This document shows positions 11,086 to 22,180 of a stretch of 64,000 nucleotides of DNA, piece by piece. The notes below the pieces were generated by a model, which saw only the letters and a program-made list of their open reading frames with translations, did no database searches and had not been told where the DNA came from. Source of the stretch: Pelobates cultripes (taxonomy: Eukaryota > Chordata > Amphibia > Anura > Pelobatidae). The stretch is taken from contig OW240913.1 in the NCBI GenBank assembly GCA_933207985.1, positions 101,239,909 through 101,303,908 of the forward strand, read 5' to 3'. Within the stretch, counting starts at the first letter, position 1, and each line of letters starts with the position of its first letter. The translations under genes and the position numbers were made by a program.

Positions 11086-11200
11086 TCAACATGGGTTTAA
11101 CCCCTGCTGGTACTTTTGTTGCACAACAGCCTGTGCCGTCAAGGGGCGTTTAAGCCCTGCACTGCATGATGACATAGACCCGTCCTTAAGTGGCTAAGGA
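11086..11200. repeat. Remnant with TTAACCCC-like ends
   Basis: The segment starts 'gggtttaacccctgctggta' and ends 'acccgtccttaagtggctaa', resembling worn ends of the CCCCTT/TTAA class. It is too short and mutated for a firm assignment. Confidence 0.3.
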
Positions 11201-13278
11201 GCTGAATTTTTATCTTATTGCCGTACCTTAACATATGGGGGAAATGATGAGCTGTGTCAGCTTCCATCAGAACAATCTTTTATATTGTTGTGAGCAGATC
11301 AAAGCACTACATGGTATATATATATACAAATATGTGTGTCCATGTATTCCTATTGCATGAACACATTTCTAATTATTCTAAGGAAATAAAAAATACATGA
11401 AAGACACAGATATGTTCTTTTGGTTTTATAATTTCCAAACTAGCATTTTCATACATTTTTATATGCAATATTAGTAAGTGCTTATATCATTGCACTGTGT
11501 ATATTCTCCTCACTCGAAAATTACAATTTGTGCTTAATTTATTTTTATTCTATTAAACCCTAATTATACCGCCTTCTGCAACATTACCAAAACTCTCTGT
11601 CCAATAACAACAATGTTTTGTGAACATTCCAGCAGTATTAATAAATGCATTCTATGAAATTCACTAATGTCCCTGTGGAATCTATATGTCCGCTGTAGAT
11701 TTTCTTTAATATAATTTACTTCTTGCAAAGCCAAATAAAGTATTTAAACATTTACTAAGGTTGTCATAAACACTTTCCTTATATTTGATCAAATTCCGCT
11801 CCACAGTTAATAATGTTAAATGTAGTTATTTAATTTTCAAACACTGGGACGAGAGCTCAGAAATGTACAATGCTATAAATCTGGTTACTGTGATGTAGTA
11901 TTGCATGCAGTTGGAAAGACAAATGACTAACTCCCCACTAGAAAGTCAGATGAAGCCGGATGGCCAAAATGTGTTACCAAGTAAGATAGTTAGAAATGGT
12001 GGGCTAATAATGCAGGGCATGTTTGCTCAGAAGATGTTAAAGACAGGATTTATTTTTTATTTCAAAAATCAGATGTACGCATAGAAATCAAAGGAAGACT
12101 CTGAACACTCAACATGCACCAATGCACTAATAAAATATTAATATTTTTATATAATGCCAGAAGCAAGCCTAACTCCATCCTTATATTGTGCCTCTATGCT
12201 GGTGTTTTTTATGATAATACAAAATATTCACAAATATAAACGTTGTATAGGAATCAGTGAAAACAGCTATCGTGCTGCTGCTATCGAGAATACAATCATT
12301 AAAAAGAAGACTGAATGATGTGTGAACAAGTGAATAGAAGCAGACAGCAGCTTTATGTTATCGACATGATAGAGATTGGTCGGAATGGACCAGTTATCAC
12401 TTGTACAAGGTCACATGTGCAGGATGTGCAAGAGAAGAGCAACCTTCATTATTGGGATTTTTTCAAACTTAATTTATAGAATGCATAATAAGTTGTGTCC
12501 ATGTTAGGATGTTATTTGATTAATCCTAGGTGTTCATTTATTCATTTAAAATATTGAAAAGAGTTGGCAATTCAAAAAAAACTGGGCACTGATGGAATTT
12601 TCCAACCAATTGGTTCACAGATTAAGAAAGAAAAAGTGACCAATAGAGGGAAAAAACAGAAGGTGCAAAAACAAAAATCTCTAAATATTACATTAGGAAT
12701 ATAGAAGTATAGATTTTTTTACTAGTTTTTTTTTTCTTGTACTGGCCACTTCTCAATTGATCTGTGAATAAAATCAACATTCAGTGACTGTCCCCAAGCC
12801 TGTCCATCATTTATTTTTTTTAGCTACACATGCAGCATCCAGAATCACGAATTGAAACGAACATTATGGACATTGCCCTGATTGCCTGGGTTGTGATTCA
12901 GGTACTTTTCAGCCCTGAATTCAGGAATTCAGAGAGCTAATCACCTTATTAATGCCAGATTTGGACAAATTGAAGTTCCGACTGAAACAATTAACTGATA
13001 TTGATTAAAATCATAGTTACCTGAAAATAACTTTTTATTGGTCATCTTGATAAGTGTTGTGGTTTATTTTGTATTATTAATCTAAATATAACACATCCTA
13101 AGGTATAAGACTATATACATTTCTTCTGGGCTTTCTAACAAGCAATTTATGTATTTTGTTTATAATGAATAAGAGATTAAATATGAACAGCATTAATACT
13201 GTAAAATTGATTTTATTCTTATTTGGCATAAAAAGCCAGAGTGTTTTCTGGACATTTTACTGATGTATTGGGGTGGTT
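11201..13278. other. No gene seen; AT-rich spacer with one copy of an AT-rich dispersed repeat
   Basis: About 2 kb of AT-rich sequence. From roughly 12585 to 12800 it contains 'ttggttcacagattaagaaa', 'gaccaatagagggaaaaaac' and 'tgtgaataaaatcaacattc', which recur at 60815-61010 and partly at 27540-27850. No reading frame of note. Confidence 0.4.
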
Positions 13279-13910
13279 TTAACCCCTTCAGGACCGGACT
13301 GTTTTTGCGATGTTTGTGCGTTAAGAACCAGAGCTATTTTAACACTTTTGTGGTGTTTGTGTCTAGCTGTAATTTTCCGCTCTCTCATTTACTGTTCCGA
13401 TACAAATTATATATTGTTTTTTTCAGGACAAAAAGGGCTTTCTTTACATACTATTTTTTTTATCATGTCATATAATTTAATTTAAAAAAATAATAAAATA
13501 TGGTGAAAAATGTAAAAAAAACGTTTTTTTACTTTTACTTAAAAAAATATTTTACTGATCTTCCAAATCGAATGAAACAAACTGCTAAATAGATTCAAAA
13601 TGTTGTCCTGAGTTTAAAAACACCCAATGTTTATGTGGTTTTTTTTTGCTTTTATTTGCAAGTTATAGGGCTATAAGTACAAGTAGGAAATTGCTGTTTC
13701 AAAATGTACATTTTTCAAATGTATCAATAGTGACATTGTAACACTGTTATGTCATAAATCTCCAAAATACACCCCACATGTATATATTTTTCTTAAACTA
13801 GATAACCCAGGGTATTCATCTAAGAATATTTTGATACTTTCTATGCAGCCATTTTACCATAAACCTTTGCCAAACTTTGTAGGTAGTTAATTTTTTTTCA
13901 CATACATATT

Positions 13911-14530
13911 TCACATGGTGGTATTTTAACACTTTCCATGCACTAATTCTACCACCAGGCTTTGTCAAACATTGAGTTAGTAATTTTTTTTAGTGTTTTT
14001 CACACACATTGTACTTTAGGCATGAATTAGCAGATCCTGTTATGTATGATTGCCAAACAACACCCAAATATGTGTTCAGCAAGATCTCCTGAATACAGTG
14101 ATACCACCCATGCATAGGCTTGTTGGGTTCTTTGGGGGCTAAAAGGCCACGTTGGGCAGGTGCGCTTATCAGTTTCCCAACTTGGAATTTTGACATGTAA
14201 TCAACCTCAGCCCATGTCCCATTTGAGCCAATGTATTTTACCCGCATCAAACCATATATTTTTGAAAAGTGGACAACCCAGGGTATTTTAAATGGTGGTA
14301 TTTTAACACTTTTCATGCACTGAATTCTACCACCAGCATTTGTCAAACTTTTGGGTAGTAATCTTTTTTTGTTTCTTTGTCACACACATTGTACTTTAGG
14401 CATGAATTAACAGATCCTGTTATGTGTCACTGCCAAACACTGCCCAATATGTTCAGCAACATCTCCCGACTACAGTGATACCCCCCACGTATAGGGTTGC
14501 TGGGTTGTTTTGGGGCCAAAAGGCAACAAT
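13911..14530. repeat. Two diverged copies of a ~240-bp block inside the piggyBac element
   Basis: The first copy (about 13911-14150) and the second (about 14291-14530) both run through 'ggtggtattttaacac', 'cacacacattgtactttagg', 'cagatcctgttatgt' and 'tacagtgatacc'. They are about 380 bases apart and roughly 80% alike by eye. A related motif (tattcagcaaagtctc, then gtacaggttttatgg) is found in the TTAA element at 50658-52762. Confidence 0.7.
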
Positions 14531-14983
14531 CAGAACTTGTACATGTCAGTTTTTCAACTTGATATATAGGAATGCTTGGTCTATTTTCAGTTTGACATAT
14601 TTTTGCACCCCCCCAGTTAATGTTACCATCGTGAGAGTATATATAGTATATATTTTTATAAAGTAGATATCAAAGGTTATAGAAGATGGGGTGTTTTGAC
14701 TTCTTTCCCCCAACCATTTTGCCCCCCAAAGAAAGTGTAGTGGTAATTTTTTAATTCTGGTTTTTATGCACACGTCATCTGGTTTTGGCCAGCTGGTTAT
14801 GTGTTACTGCCAGAAAACTTGTTAGACCAAATGTGCAGGTAGCAAATGTACATTTAGCAGCAATCTTTATACTGACTCCTACAAATAGAATCTAACTGGA
14901 GATTTGGGGGAAGGAAACTGAAAAACAAAAAATGGCTGCTTTCCAAAGAAACAAAAAATAAAATAAAAATTCAAGAACAATTC

Positions 14984-16421
14984 TTACAACTGTTCTGTGT
15001 GGTACAGCTTGAAACATGTTCCTACACACAGTCCTGGTTTCGAAGGGCAATCAGGACAGTGAAAAGGGATGTATGTCCTTTTCCCGTTTTTAAAACAGAC
15101 CCGGCAACATTTCTGGGGGGAGGGGTTTTAGCAGTTGGCGGTAACTTAAAATAAAATGTCTGGACTCAGCTTGCACCGTTATTGGAACTTGTCCATCTCC
15201 TTAAATTGTTAGATAGCCACCTTTTTATACCATGCTTTGGTTTTTTGTAAAATAAAATTTGGCTGCATCAGCTGATCAGGCAAATCAACACCCCCCATGT
15301 ACTTATTATACGCCCTGATGCAAACCGGTTTGGACTCTACTCTGCCCCGGACAGAGACGTCTGACATGCGTTCATCATGGATGGTGGTTAGCATGTTGAC
15401 ATCCTTCCTGTCCCTAAATTGTAGTGCAAGCCAGTGCCAGGCCAGTGTCTGTAAACCATAAAGTGTTTTAAACAGACGGACACTACTATAAAAATTATCC
15501 ACATAAAGGTGGTAACCTTTATTAAACAAGGGGTTTAGTAGGTCCCATACAAGTTTCCCACTTGTCTCCAGGGAGTCAGGACAGCCAGGAGGGTCCAGTT
15601 GACCATCTTTCCCCTTATATACACAAAGGGCAAACGTGTATCCACTTTCGTTCTCGCACAGTTTGTATAGTTTTATGCCATACCTCGAGCGCTTTGAGGG
15701 GATGTATTGTCTGAACCCTAATCTCCCTTGCATCTATGGATACATTTTGTTAGGGGGTATAAACATCCAAAAATTTGTCCTGAAAATGGTCTAGCAGTGG
15801 GCGTATTTTATAAAGCCTATCGTACTGGGGGTGATCTCTAGGGTGAAAGAGGGTATTGTCACTGAAATGTAAAAATCTCAGCAGTAACTCGTATCTGGCT
15901 CTAGGCATGGTTTGGGAGAATACTGGACTAGACATTATTGGGTTGGTGCTCCAGTATGAGCGAATCGATGGCTTCTTTATAATCCCCATGAGCATTGTAA
16001 GAGGCCAGAATTTTTTAAGCTCTGGGACATCTGTGGGATGCCAGTCATGCTCCCTGACTGTATAGCTACCTGGATTGTTATCAATAAATTGGGTAGCATA
16101 CAAGTTAGTCTGGGAAGCAAGCTCCTCCCTGATGGTATCCTCTAAAAATAGTTCTACATACTGCATTGGGGAGAAGCCATCCACATTAACATTGATGCCT
16201 GCGTTGGCACTAAAAGGGGGGACGTTGGGCTCGGCTAACTGTGGAGGTACCCAGTCCTCCTCCACATTCAGCGAAGCAAAGGAAGCACAGCTTCTTTCTT
16301 CAGCCGGCTCACACACAGATGACATGTCGTCTTGACTAGACGAGTCAGAAAACTAACCTGGGTCAGAATCTGACGCAGTGTCAGTGGTGTATGCCTCCTG
16401 CAATTTATACATACACTGCAT
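14984..16421 (-). pseudogene. piggyBac-family transposase, broken
   Basis: The probable start is at 16421, and a TAG about 22 codons in follows an acidic stretch. The frame then runs from 16325: an acidic N-terminus, then FSPMQYVELFLEDTIREE, the start of the DDE_Tnp_1_7 (piggyBac) core, through LLLRFLHFSDN. A TAA at 15750-15752 interrupts just before QNVSID, whose Asp is the expected first catalytic residue. A small deletion shifts the frame into GRLGFRQYIPSKRSRYGIK. The second Asp is in VDNFYSS and the third in YNKYMGGVDLPDQL. About 20 residues between these look deleted, and there is another gap before the C-terminal cysteine-rich finger CPDCPSKPGLCVGTCFKLYH, ending at 14984. All three catalytic Asp survive, but no intact protein can be made. 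Normal family length is near 550-600 residues; this locus spans about 480 codons. Confidence 0.85.
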
Positions 16422-17219
16422 GTTTTACACACGACTAAAAAAAATTACAAACACACATTTTTTTTTTATACTTTTTTTTTCTTTTTTTTTTTTTTACTAA
16501 AACAGACTAAATAGCAATCCCTAAACTAACTCCTGTCACAAAAATCTAATGGAGATTTGGGGGAAGGAAACTGACTGACCAAGAAAGACCAAGACAGACC
16601 AAAACAGACCAAGACACAGATTTTTAAAACAAATGTAACCCTTTAAGGGCAAAAATAAATAAAAATACAGACAGTACAAATGCACTGCTGTAACAGATCT
16701 GGCAGGGAAGGGGTTAAAAGAGATTTTTAAATTCACTTTAGATACTGCATAAAGCTCTGGAACACTTCTGCTGCAACAAACTATCACGATCTCTGTCTCT
16801 CTCGCCTCACAAAACGCTAGAGAGGAGAGAGAGGCAGAGATCAGTGTCAAAGTGAGTGTTTGTAACACCCACTTTGACAGCAGCCAATTGTGAGCGGTCG
16901 CGGATCGCTCACTCGCCGCAATTGGCTGTTACTATCTGTCTGGGATGTCTGGAAGATAGTTACAGTGTTATACTGGCGGGAGCGCTCTTTGATCGCTCCC
17001 CGTAGCCTGTTTTTCGCAATGACGGTTCAGGACCGTCAGCGGTCCAAATGCACGTTTTACCGCTGACGGTCCTGAACCGTCAGCGGTCCTGAAGGGGTTA
17101 ATACCTATTGGGATTCCTTTTGTTTTTGTATATTTCTTTTTTTTTGGGCAATTTTGCAGTTTTTGATGCTCACTTGGCCTGTAAAATATGTTTGTGCTTT
17201 TGGAAAAAAATATTGTCAC

Positions 17220-17295
17220 ATAGCAATCTGTCTGTGTATCTGCCTGCCTGCCTGTCTGTCTGTCTATCTATCTGTCTGCCTGGCTGGCTAGCTCT
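17220..17295. repeat. CTGT/CTGC/CTAT microsatellite
   Basis: A run of mixed tetranucleotides of the ctgt, ctgc and ctat type. A CT-rich tract (tctctctc) follows at 17608-17682. Confidence 0.7.
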
Positions 17296-17826
17296 CACTT
17301 TTAGTTCCAAAAATATTTGGAATGCCTCTGTCCAAGGGATAATTTAATATTAAATGAAATGTCTAAATGGGTCAATCACTAAACAAACAGATGCTGTGAG
17401 CTGATAAAGGAATTGTTACATTTAAACTAAAATAGTTGAATGGAAAAAACATTCACGCTTGGAAATATCACCAGATATTTCAGATGGAATGCTGCTTTGG
17501 TTAATAGTTTCCCACGGCTCACAATTAAGTAAATAAATCCCTAAGAGATTATCGGGTACAGTTGTGGTGATATAGGGCCAGAATACAATTTCATTTCCTT
17601 ATACATTATTTATCTCTCTCTCTCTGCCTGTCTTTATTTCTCTCTCTCTTATTTTCTCTTTCTGTCTTTTTTTCTCTCTTCATAGAGAGATATATGATAT
17701 ATATGATTTTTTTTTCTTTAATTTCCATTTGACATGTTTGCTTACATATATATGAGGCAAATCAACACTTTCAGCAAAACCAGTACATAAAATGTATATT
17801 TTATCTAATTACAGCGTATAATGGTT
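17296..17826. other. No gene seen; CT-rich tract
   Basis: Spacer with a CT-rich stretch at 17608-17682 and short AT repeats near 17690-17705. No coding content is recognised. Confidence 0.4.
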
Positions 17827-17990
17827 GGAGACTAGATGGCTCAGTACATTGGCACCATGATAGAAAACCTTTCACCTCTAGGTCACCGGTTTGAGTCTGT
17901 GTCAGGTCAGTAGTAACCAAAAACTATTGCCATCTGAAAGTCATTTGGAAACCTGAGTGTGTTATTTGTAATCTAGACCTGATGTGTCTG
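17827..17990 (+). repeat. tRNA-derived SINE candidate
   Basis: An A-box-like TGGCTCAGTAC at 17837-17847 and a B-box-like GGTTTGAGTCT at 17888-17898 lie 51 bases apart, close to the spacing of a tRNA polymerase III promoter. The sequence between and around them does not fold into a full cloverleaf with a CCA-compatible acceptor, so it is not a functional tRNA gene. A tRNA-derived SINE head is the simplest reading. No clear tail or target duplication was found. Confidence 0.5.
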
Positions 17991-19506
17991 CATCACAAAG
18001 CCACAATCACTATTAGCACTGTCAGTAGAGAAAATAAGGATTAATTGGCCTTTAATTCAACATGCTCATATCACCACATAGTTAAATGATATGCCAGTTT
18101 ACATCATGTCACAGTATTTCTTAAACTGCTAATTAAGAAAAAAAAAAAAAAACACTGTCATTATTTTTACAGGACAAAAATTAAATTGGTGAACAAAAAC
18201 AAACAAACGATAAGTAGCAACATGAAAACAAATTATAGCATCCACGTTTTTATTCTGTCAATTTGCTGTGATCTTCGATAAGCTTCTTTGGTTAGCCCTT
18301 AAAGTACAACAGCTAAATATTCCTAATTACTCAAAAGTTTTACTAAACGCAGCGCATAATGAATTTGTTCCCTCTCTGAAATGCTGACATTAACATTAGA
18401 TTGTCACTAAATACTGCGGCATACCATTTAAAAAAAAATAAAAAATTGAAGAGAGGTTAAATGCTTTAGATTGCCTGAGAGCGTTTTTTTGAAAGGAGGT
18501 GTTGAGTTGCTATTAGTGAATGTTTATGAAATGATGGAAAAATAGTCTAAAAGAAAATATATCTGTAACTGTGATTGAGAGAACAGAGGGCAAAGGGATA
18601 AGGAAACTGGGAAGATAGTTTGGAATTCTTTCCTGAAAGTGCCTACATGTCAATGATAGCACAGTCCTGGCTGACAGAGATGTCTTTGTGCAATAGCAAT
18701 GTAGAAGAAGGCAGCAGGTTCAGCTAACTTATAGGACACTGGCCAAGTCCTCTAGTTTAGACCCCCATTGAGAATCTATATAATATGAGCTGTAGAAAAG
18801 TAATGTGTATATGATGCCAAATGGAAGGGCACCAAACGTTGGCATGGCTAAGTGAAGTAGCCCAGATGTTAGTTTTGTGACTAATACTACTATGTAATTA
18901 ATCCGGCAGCACAGTGCAGTAACGCATCTCAACATCTCAGTGCCTGGGATGAAATTAAAGCTAAAATGTTGTTTCTTTGAAATTTTGCATGCATAAGCAA
19001 TAAAGTTCGTCTACAGTTTAATTACGTAATTTAACTAGCTCAGAAAACAAAATATTTAATTGACCTGGTTGGAAAAATGATCGTCGGTTTTCTACTATTA
19101 TTTTAATAGGTTAAATGAAATACTCATAATTGAGGCCTGAGGTGGCATAGTAATGTCATATGTATATCAATGTGACTAACTGATTTGGTGGTACTCCTCA
19201 ATGTCATAACAATACAAGGCTAAGTCTGCTGGCAATTAAGCCTGTAACAAAGAGGTCTGAATAAGTACTATAATGGACACATTAACTAAATGATGTACCT
19301 GACCGACTGAAAAATGGTTTTACAGAGATATTTCTATAATGTCTTTAGATCCTCAGTAGTTATCTGAATTATTTCCTGTTGGAAATAATGTTCAGTATAA
19401 GTGGTACTAATTTTGTTTTCTTTCTAGAAAGATTAAAAACATTCCATTCTTTTGTTTTAAATGTCTTTTTTTACAGTATTTATTTTTTTTAACTTATTTA
19501 TTACAT
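17991..19506. other. No gene seen; repeat-poor AT-rich stretch
   Basis: No transposon ends, reading frames or RNA genes are recognised. The segment 18240-18480 is free of obvious repeats and of intermediate complexity, so a non-coding conserved element is possible but unsupported by anything visible here. Confidence 0.35.
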
Positions 19507-20094
19507 TTAAAAGAACAATACAGGGTCAGGAGCACAAACATGTATTCCTGATCATAGTGTTAATAGCACTGTTTAGCCCGCCTGGTTCTCCCTTGCTACC
19601 ATTAAATATAGTATAAACTCACCTTATTTACAGTGCAGCACATTCACCAGTGCTGATTCTGCCCTAATCCGCCCCCTTGGCTGACATCACCAGAATTTAT
19701 GATCTCAAACAAACATACCGCTGCCCCATAGAAAAGCATTGGATTGGCTGTGATTGTCAATTCTGATTATCTCAGCCAAGGAGGAGGGCGGTAGTGGTAA
19801 AGCCAAATGCCACCCTGGCTAATCAGTATCTCCTCATAGAGATGCATTGAATCAATGCATCTCTATGCGGAACGTTCAGTGTAATTTGCTGAACACCAGT
19901 GCTGCAACCCAGGAAGCATCTTTCGTGGCCGTTTGAGGAGTAGCCACTAGAGGTGTTCCTAGGCAACAATGTAAATACTGCCTTTTCTCTGAAAAGACAG
20001 TGTTTACTGCAAAAAAGCCTGAAGGAACAGGCTATAGATACCAGACTAACTACAATAAACTCTTGTTGTTCTGCCGACTATAGTGTCCCTTTAA
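19507..20094. mobile_element. TTAA-flanked MITE (T2-like)
   Basis: The right end is 'gactatagtgtccctttaa' and the left end starts TTAAAAGAACAATACAGGGT, a mutated TTAAAGGAACACTA. Internal landmarks are the hairpins 'gatgcattgaatcaatgcat' and 'ctgccttttctctgaaaaga', shared with 21313-21902. It is non-coding and about 590 bp long. Confidence 0.7.
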
Positions 20095-20640
20095 TTAAGT
20101 TTTTCTTATTCAGCTGTATATTTCACCTTCATGGCTTAGACAGGCTACTGACTGTCCGTTCCTTTAGGCCACAGTGTTGATGTCAAGCATACCTCCTATG
20201 CATGGATGAGTGGTGTGCTGAGCTAAAATATTTGATAGTTACAATGAAAACAATGTAATCAGTCTTGCTGAAAATGTCTTAACCGACTTTACAGATAATC
20301 AGCTTCACGGTGTCATAACTGAAAAAGAATATGCTTATTTGACTAAACTAGCAGAAACTGTAATAAAAGAATTATAATTATATGTCTTCGGAAAGAAGGA
20401 CAAATACAAAGATGTCACAGTTTGTTTAAGAATCAAATGTCATACCGTAGCTGACTCTGTCCGCAGTGGATTGAAATCTGTTTGCTCACAAGTTATACAA
20501 TGGCACGTTTCTTTTCCTATTGAGCAGTCATAAGCCTTCTCACACACCACTGCTACTCTTGTCCTCTCATCCCACTGTGGCTTAATTATTCTTCATCTTT
20601 TGCGATACTTTAAGTCTGTTAATTATTTCTTCCTGGGTCA
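20095..20640. other. No gene seen
   Basis: Spacer between two MITEs. No recognised content. Confidence 0.4.
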
Positions 20641-21022
20641 GTACAGCACAGGAGCACACAAGGAGACGCTGAAAATTCCTCATAGAGATGCATTGATTCA
20701 ATGCATCTCTATGAGGAGGTGCTAATTGGCCAAGCCGATGTTAGTCCCTGCCCCGTCGCCCCCTCCTTGCCGATATCAGCCAATCCAATGCTTTCCTTAT
20801 AGGAAAGCATTGGATTAGCTTAAATAATAAATCTTGATGATGTCAGCAAGAAGGTGGCTCAGGGGCGGGGTCAGCACCAGCTGACCCGTGAGACAATGGA
20901 AATAATATTAATAATAATGAGTTTTAGTACCTCTTAAGGAGGAAAGCGACTTAAATGGTGGTTTTAACTAAATAGGGTCAGGAATGCATGTTTGTGTTTC
21001 TGACCAAATAGTGTTCCTTTAA
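20641..21022. repeat. TTAA-type MITE, left end lost or worn
   Basis: Contains two perfect or near-perfect hairpins, 'atgcattgattcaatgcat' near 20690-20708 and the 'ccaatgctttcc' / 'ggaaagcattgg' pair near 20785-20815. It ends 'atagtgttcctttaa' at 21022. It belongs to the same class as the neighbouring elements. Confidence 0.6.
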
Positions 21023-21078
21023 TTTAAAAAAATAATTTTTTTTCCCCTATAATCAGTATAAATCATGATGATTTAGGT

Positions 21079-21194
21079 TTCTCACTGTTACATAATAGTG
21101 TTAAGTTCAACCTTAAAGCCCATTCTTTTGTGGTGTTTCTCACAGTTACATAATAGTGTTAAGTTCAACCTTAAAGCCCATTCTTTTGTGGTGT
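21079..21194. repeat. 58-bp tandem duplication
   Basis: Units 21079-21136 and 21137-21194 are identical except for one base (cactg against cacag). The near identity suggests a recent local duplication. It follows directly after the end of a MITE. Confidence 0.9.
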
Positions 21195-21312
21195 TGATCC
21201 AAAAGAAAGCAAAAAAAAAACCAAACAATTGTAGCCAATGCCAATTATGCCACAAAAAAGGGAAAAACTGCTTTTTGACTACATTTTTTTAAATAGCTAT
21301 ATAATCTGATAT

Positions 21313-21902
21313 GTTAGAGGAACACTATAGGATCAGAAATTCAAACATATATTTCTGACCCTATAGAGTTAAAAACACCATCTAGCCACCCTGGCCCCTC
21401 ATTCTCTCCCCTCTAAATATAGTAAAAATCTCACCTTTACTCCAGTTTGCTGGTGCTGACTCTGTCCCTGATTTGCCTGCTTGGTTGATATAATCAGAAG
21501 TGTTGATCAAAGCCAATCACAATGCTTACATAGGAAAGTATTGGATTGGCTGAGACTGTCAAGGGGCAGATCAGGGGCAGAGCCAACACAAGTCAGACAC
21601 AACCCTGGCCAATCAGCATCTCCTCCTGAATCAATGCATCTCTATGAGGAAAGTTCATTGGCTCCATGCATAGGGTGGAGACACTGAATGGCAGTGCTAC
21701 ACACTGTGCAGCACTGCCCAGGAAGCACTTCTAGCAACCATCTGAGGAGTGGCCATTGGAGGTATCCCTAGGTTGTAATGTAAACACTGCCTTTTCTCTG
21801 GATAAAAAGTGTTTACTGCAAAAAGCCTGAAGGGACTGATTCTACTCACCAGAACAAATACAATAATCTGTAATTGTTCTGGTGACTATAGTGTCCCTTT
21901 AA
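21313..21902. mobile_element. TTAA-type MITE (T2-like)
   Basis: The left terminus 'gttagaggaacactatagga' is a mutated TTAAAGGAACACTATAG, and the right terminus is 'gactatagtgtccctttaa'. The inner blocks (cctggccaatcagcatctcc, ctgccttttctctgg, gtgtttactgcaaaaagcct) align with 19507-20094, so both are the same subfamily. A right-end fragment of this subfamily is at 32583-32677. Confidence 0.7.
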
Positions 21903-21933
21903 ATAAAATACCACAAGGTCAATAGATTTTTAA

Positions 21934-21969
<36 letters not shown>
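21934..21969. repeat. (TATC)n microsatellite
   Basis: About nine uninterrupted tatc repeats directly adjoin the foldback element that follows. Confidence 0.9.
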
Positions 21970-22180
21970 AGACTTGTGCAAAAATTCAATCAAATCAAAT
22001 CAAATTAATTCTAATTCATACCCGGACAAATCTATACCTTTTTGATTTACCTGTGAACTCTTGTCTTACTCATTGAATGAAACTCTACAGGGAAATCCCA
22101 GAAGGATTGATTCATCCGGGTATGGATTAAAAGGTATTTTATTTAGATTAAATGGACCAAACAAATTTTTGCACAGGTCT
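21970..22180. mobile_element. Short foldback MITE within tetranucleotide repeats
   Basis: Ends are inverted: GACTTGTGCAAAAATT on the left against the complement of AATTTTTGCACAGGTC on the right (15 of 16). An inner inverted pair is 'cataccegga'-type: CATACCCGGA at about 22019 and TCCGGGTATG at about 22117. On the left is the (TATC)n run, and on the right 'ctatctgtctgtctgtcta', so the element may have split one microsatellite. The same GACTTGTGCA end occurs at 60213. Superfamily unknown, possibly hAT. Confidence 0.6.

Larger units (their letters stand above)
13283..17097 (-). mobile_element. Complete piggyBac-type transposon bounded by TTAA
   Basis: Both junctions are TTAA (13279-13282 and 17098-17101). 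The terminal inverted repeat is 14 bases, CCCCTTCAGGACCG at each end. The right end adds nested hairpins made of GACGGTCCTGAACCGTCAGC and its complement (about 17020-17090). The transposase remnant is read on the minus strand from 16421 to 14984. Between transposase and left end lies a long non-coding region that includes a tandem duplication (13911-14150 and 14291-14530). TTAA target use and the protein content identify piggyBac. The borders are sharp, but several indels in the gene show the copy is dead. Confidence 0.85.

Noticed and set aside
14424..14773. Frames inside the non-coding part of the piggyBac element
   Set aside because: They overlap the internal tandem duplication, are not conserved between its two copies, and have no known domain.
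17837..17898. A functional tRNA gene
   Set aside because: A- and B-box-like words are present, but the acceptor, D and anticodon stems do not form a consistent cloverleaf.
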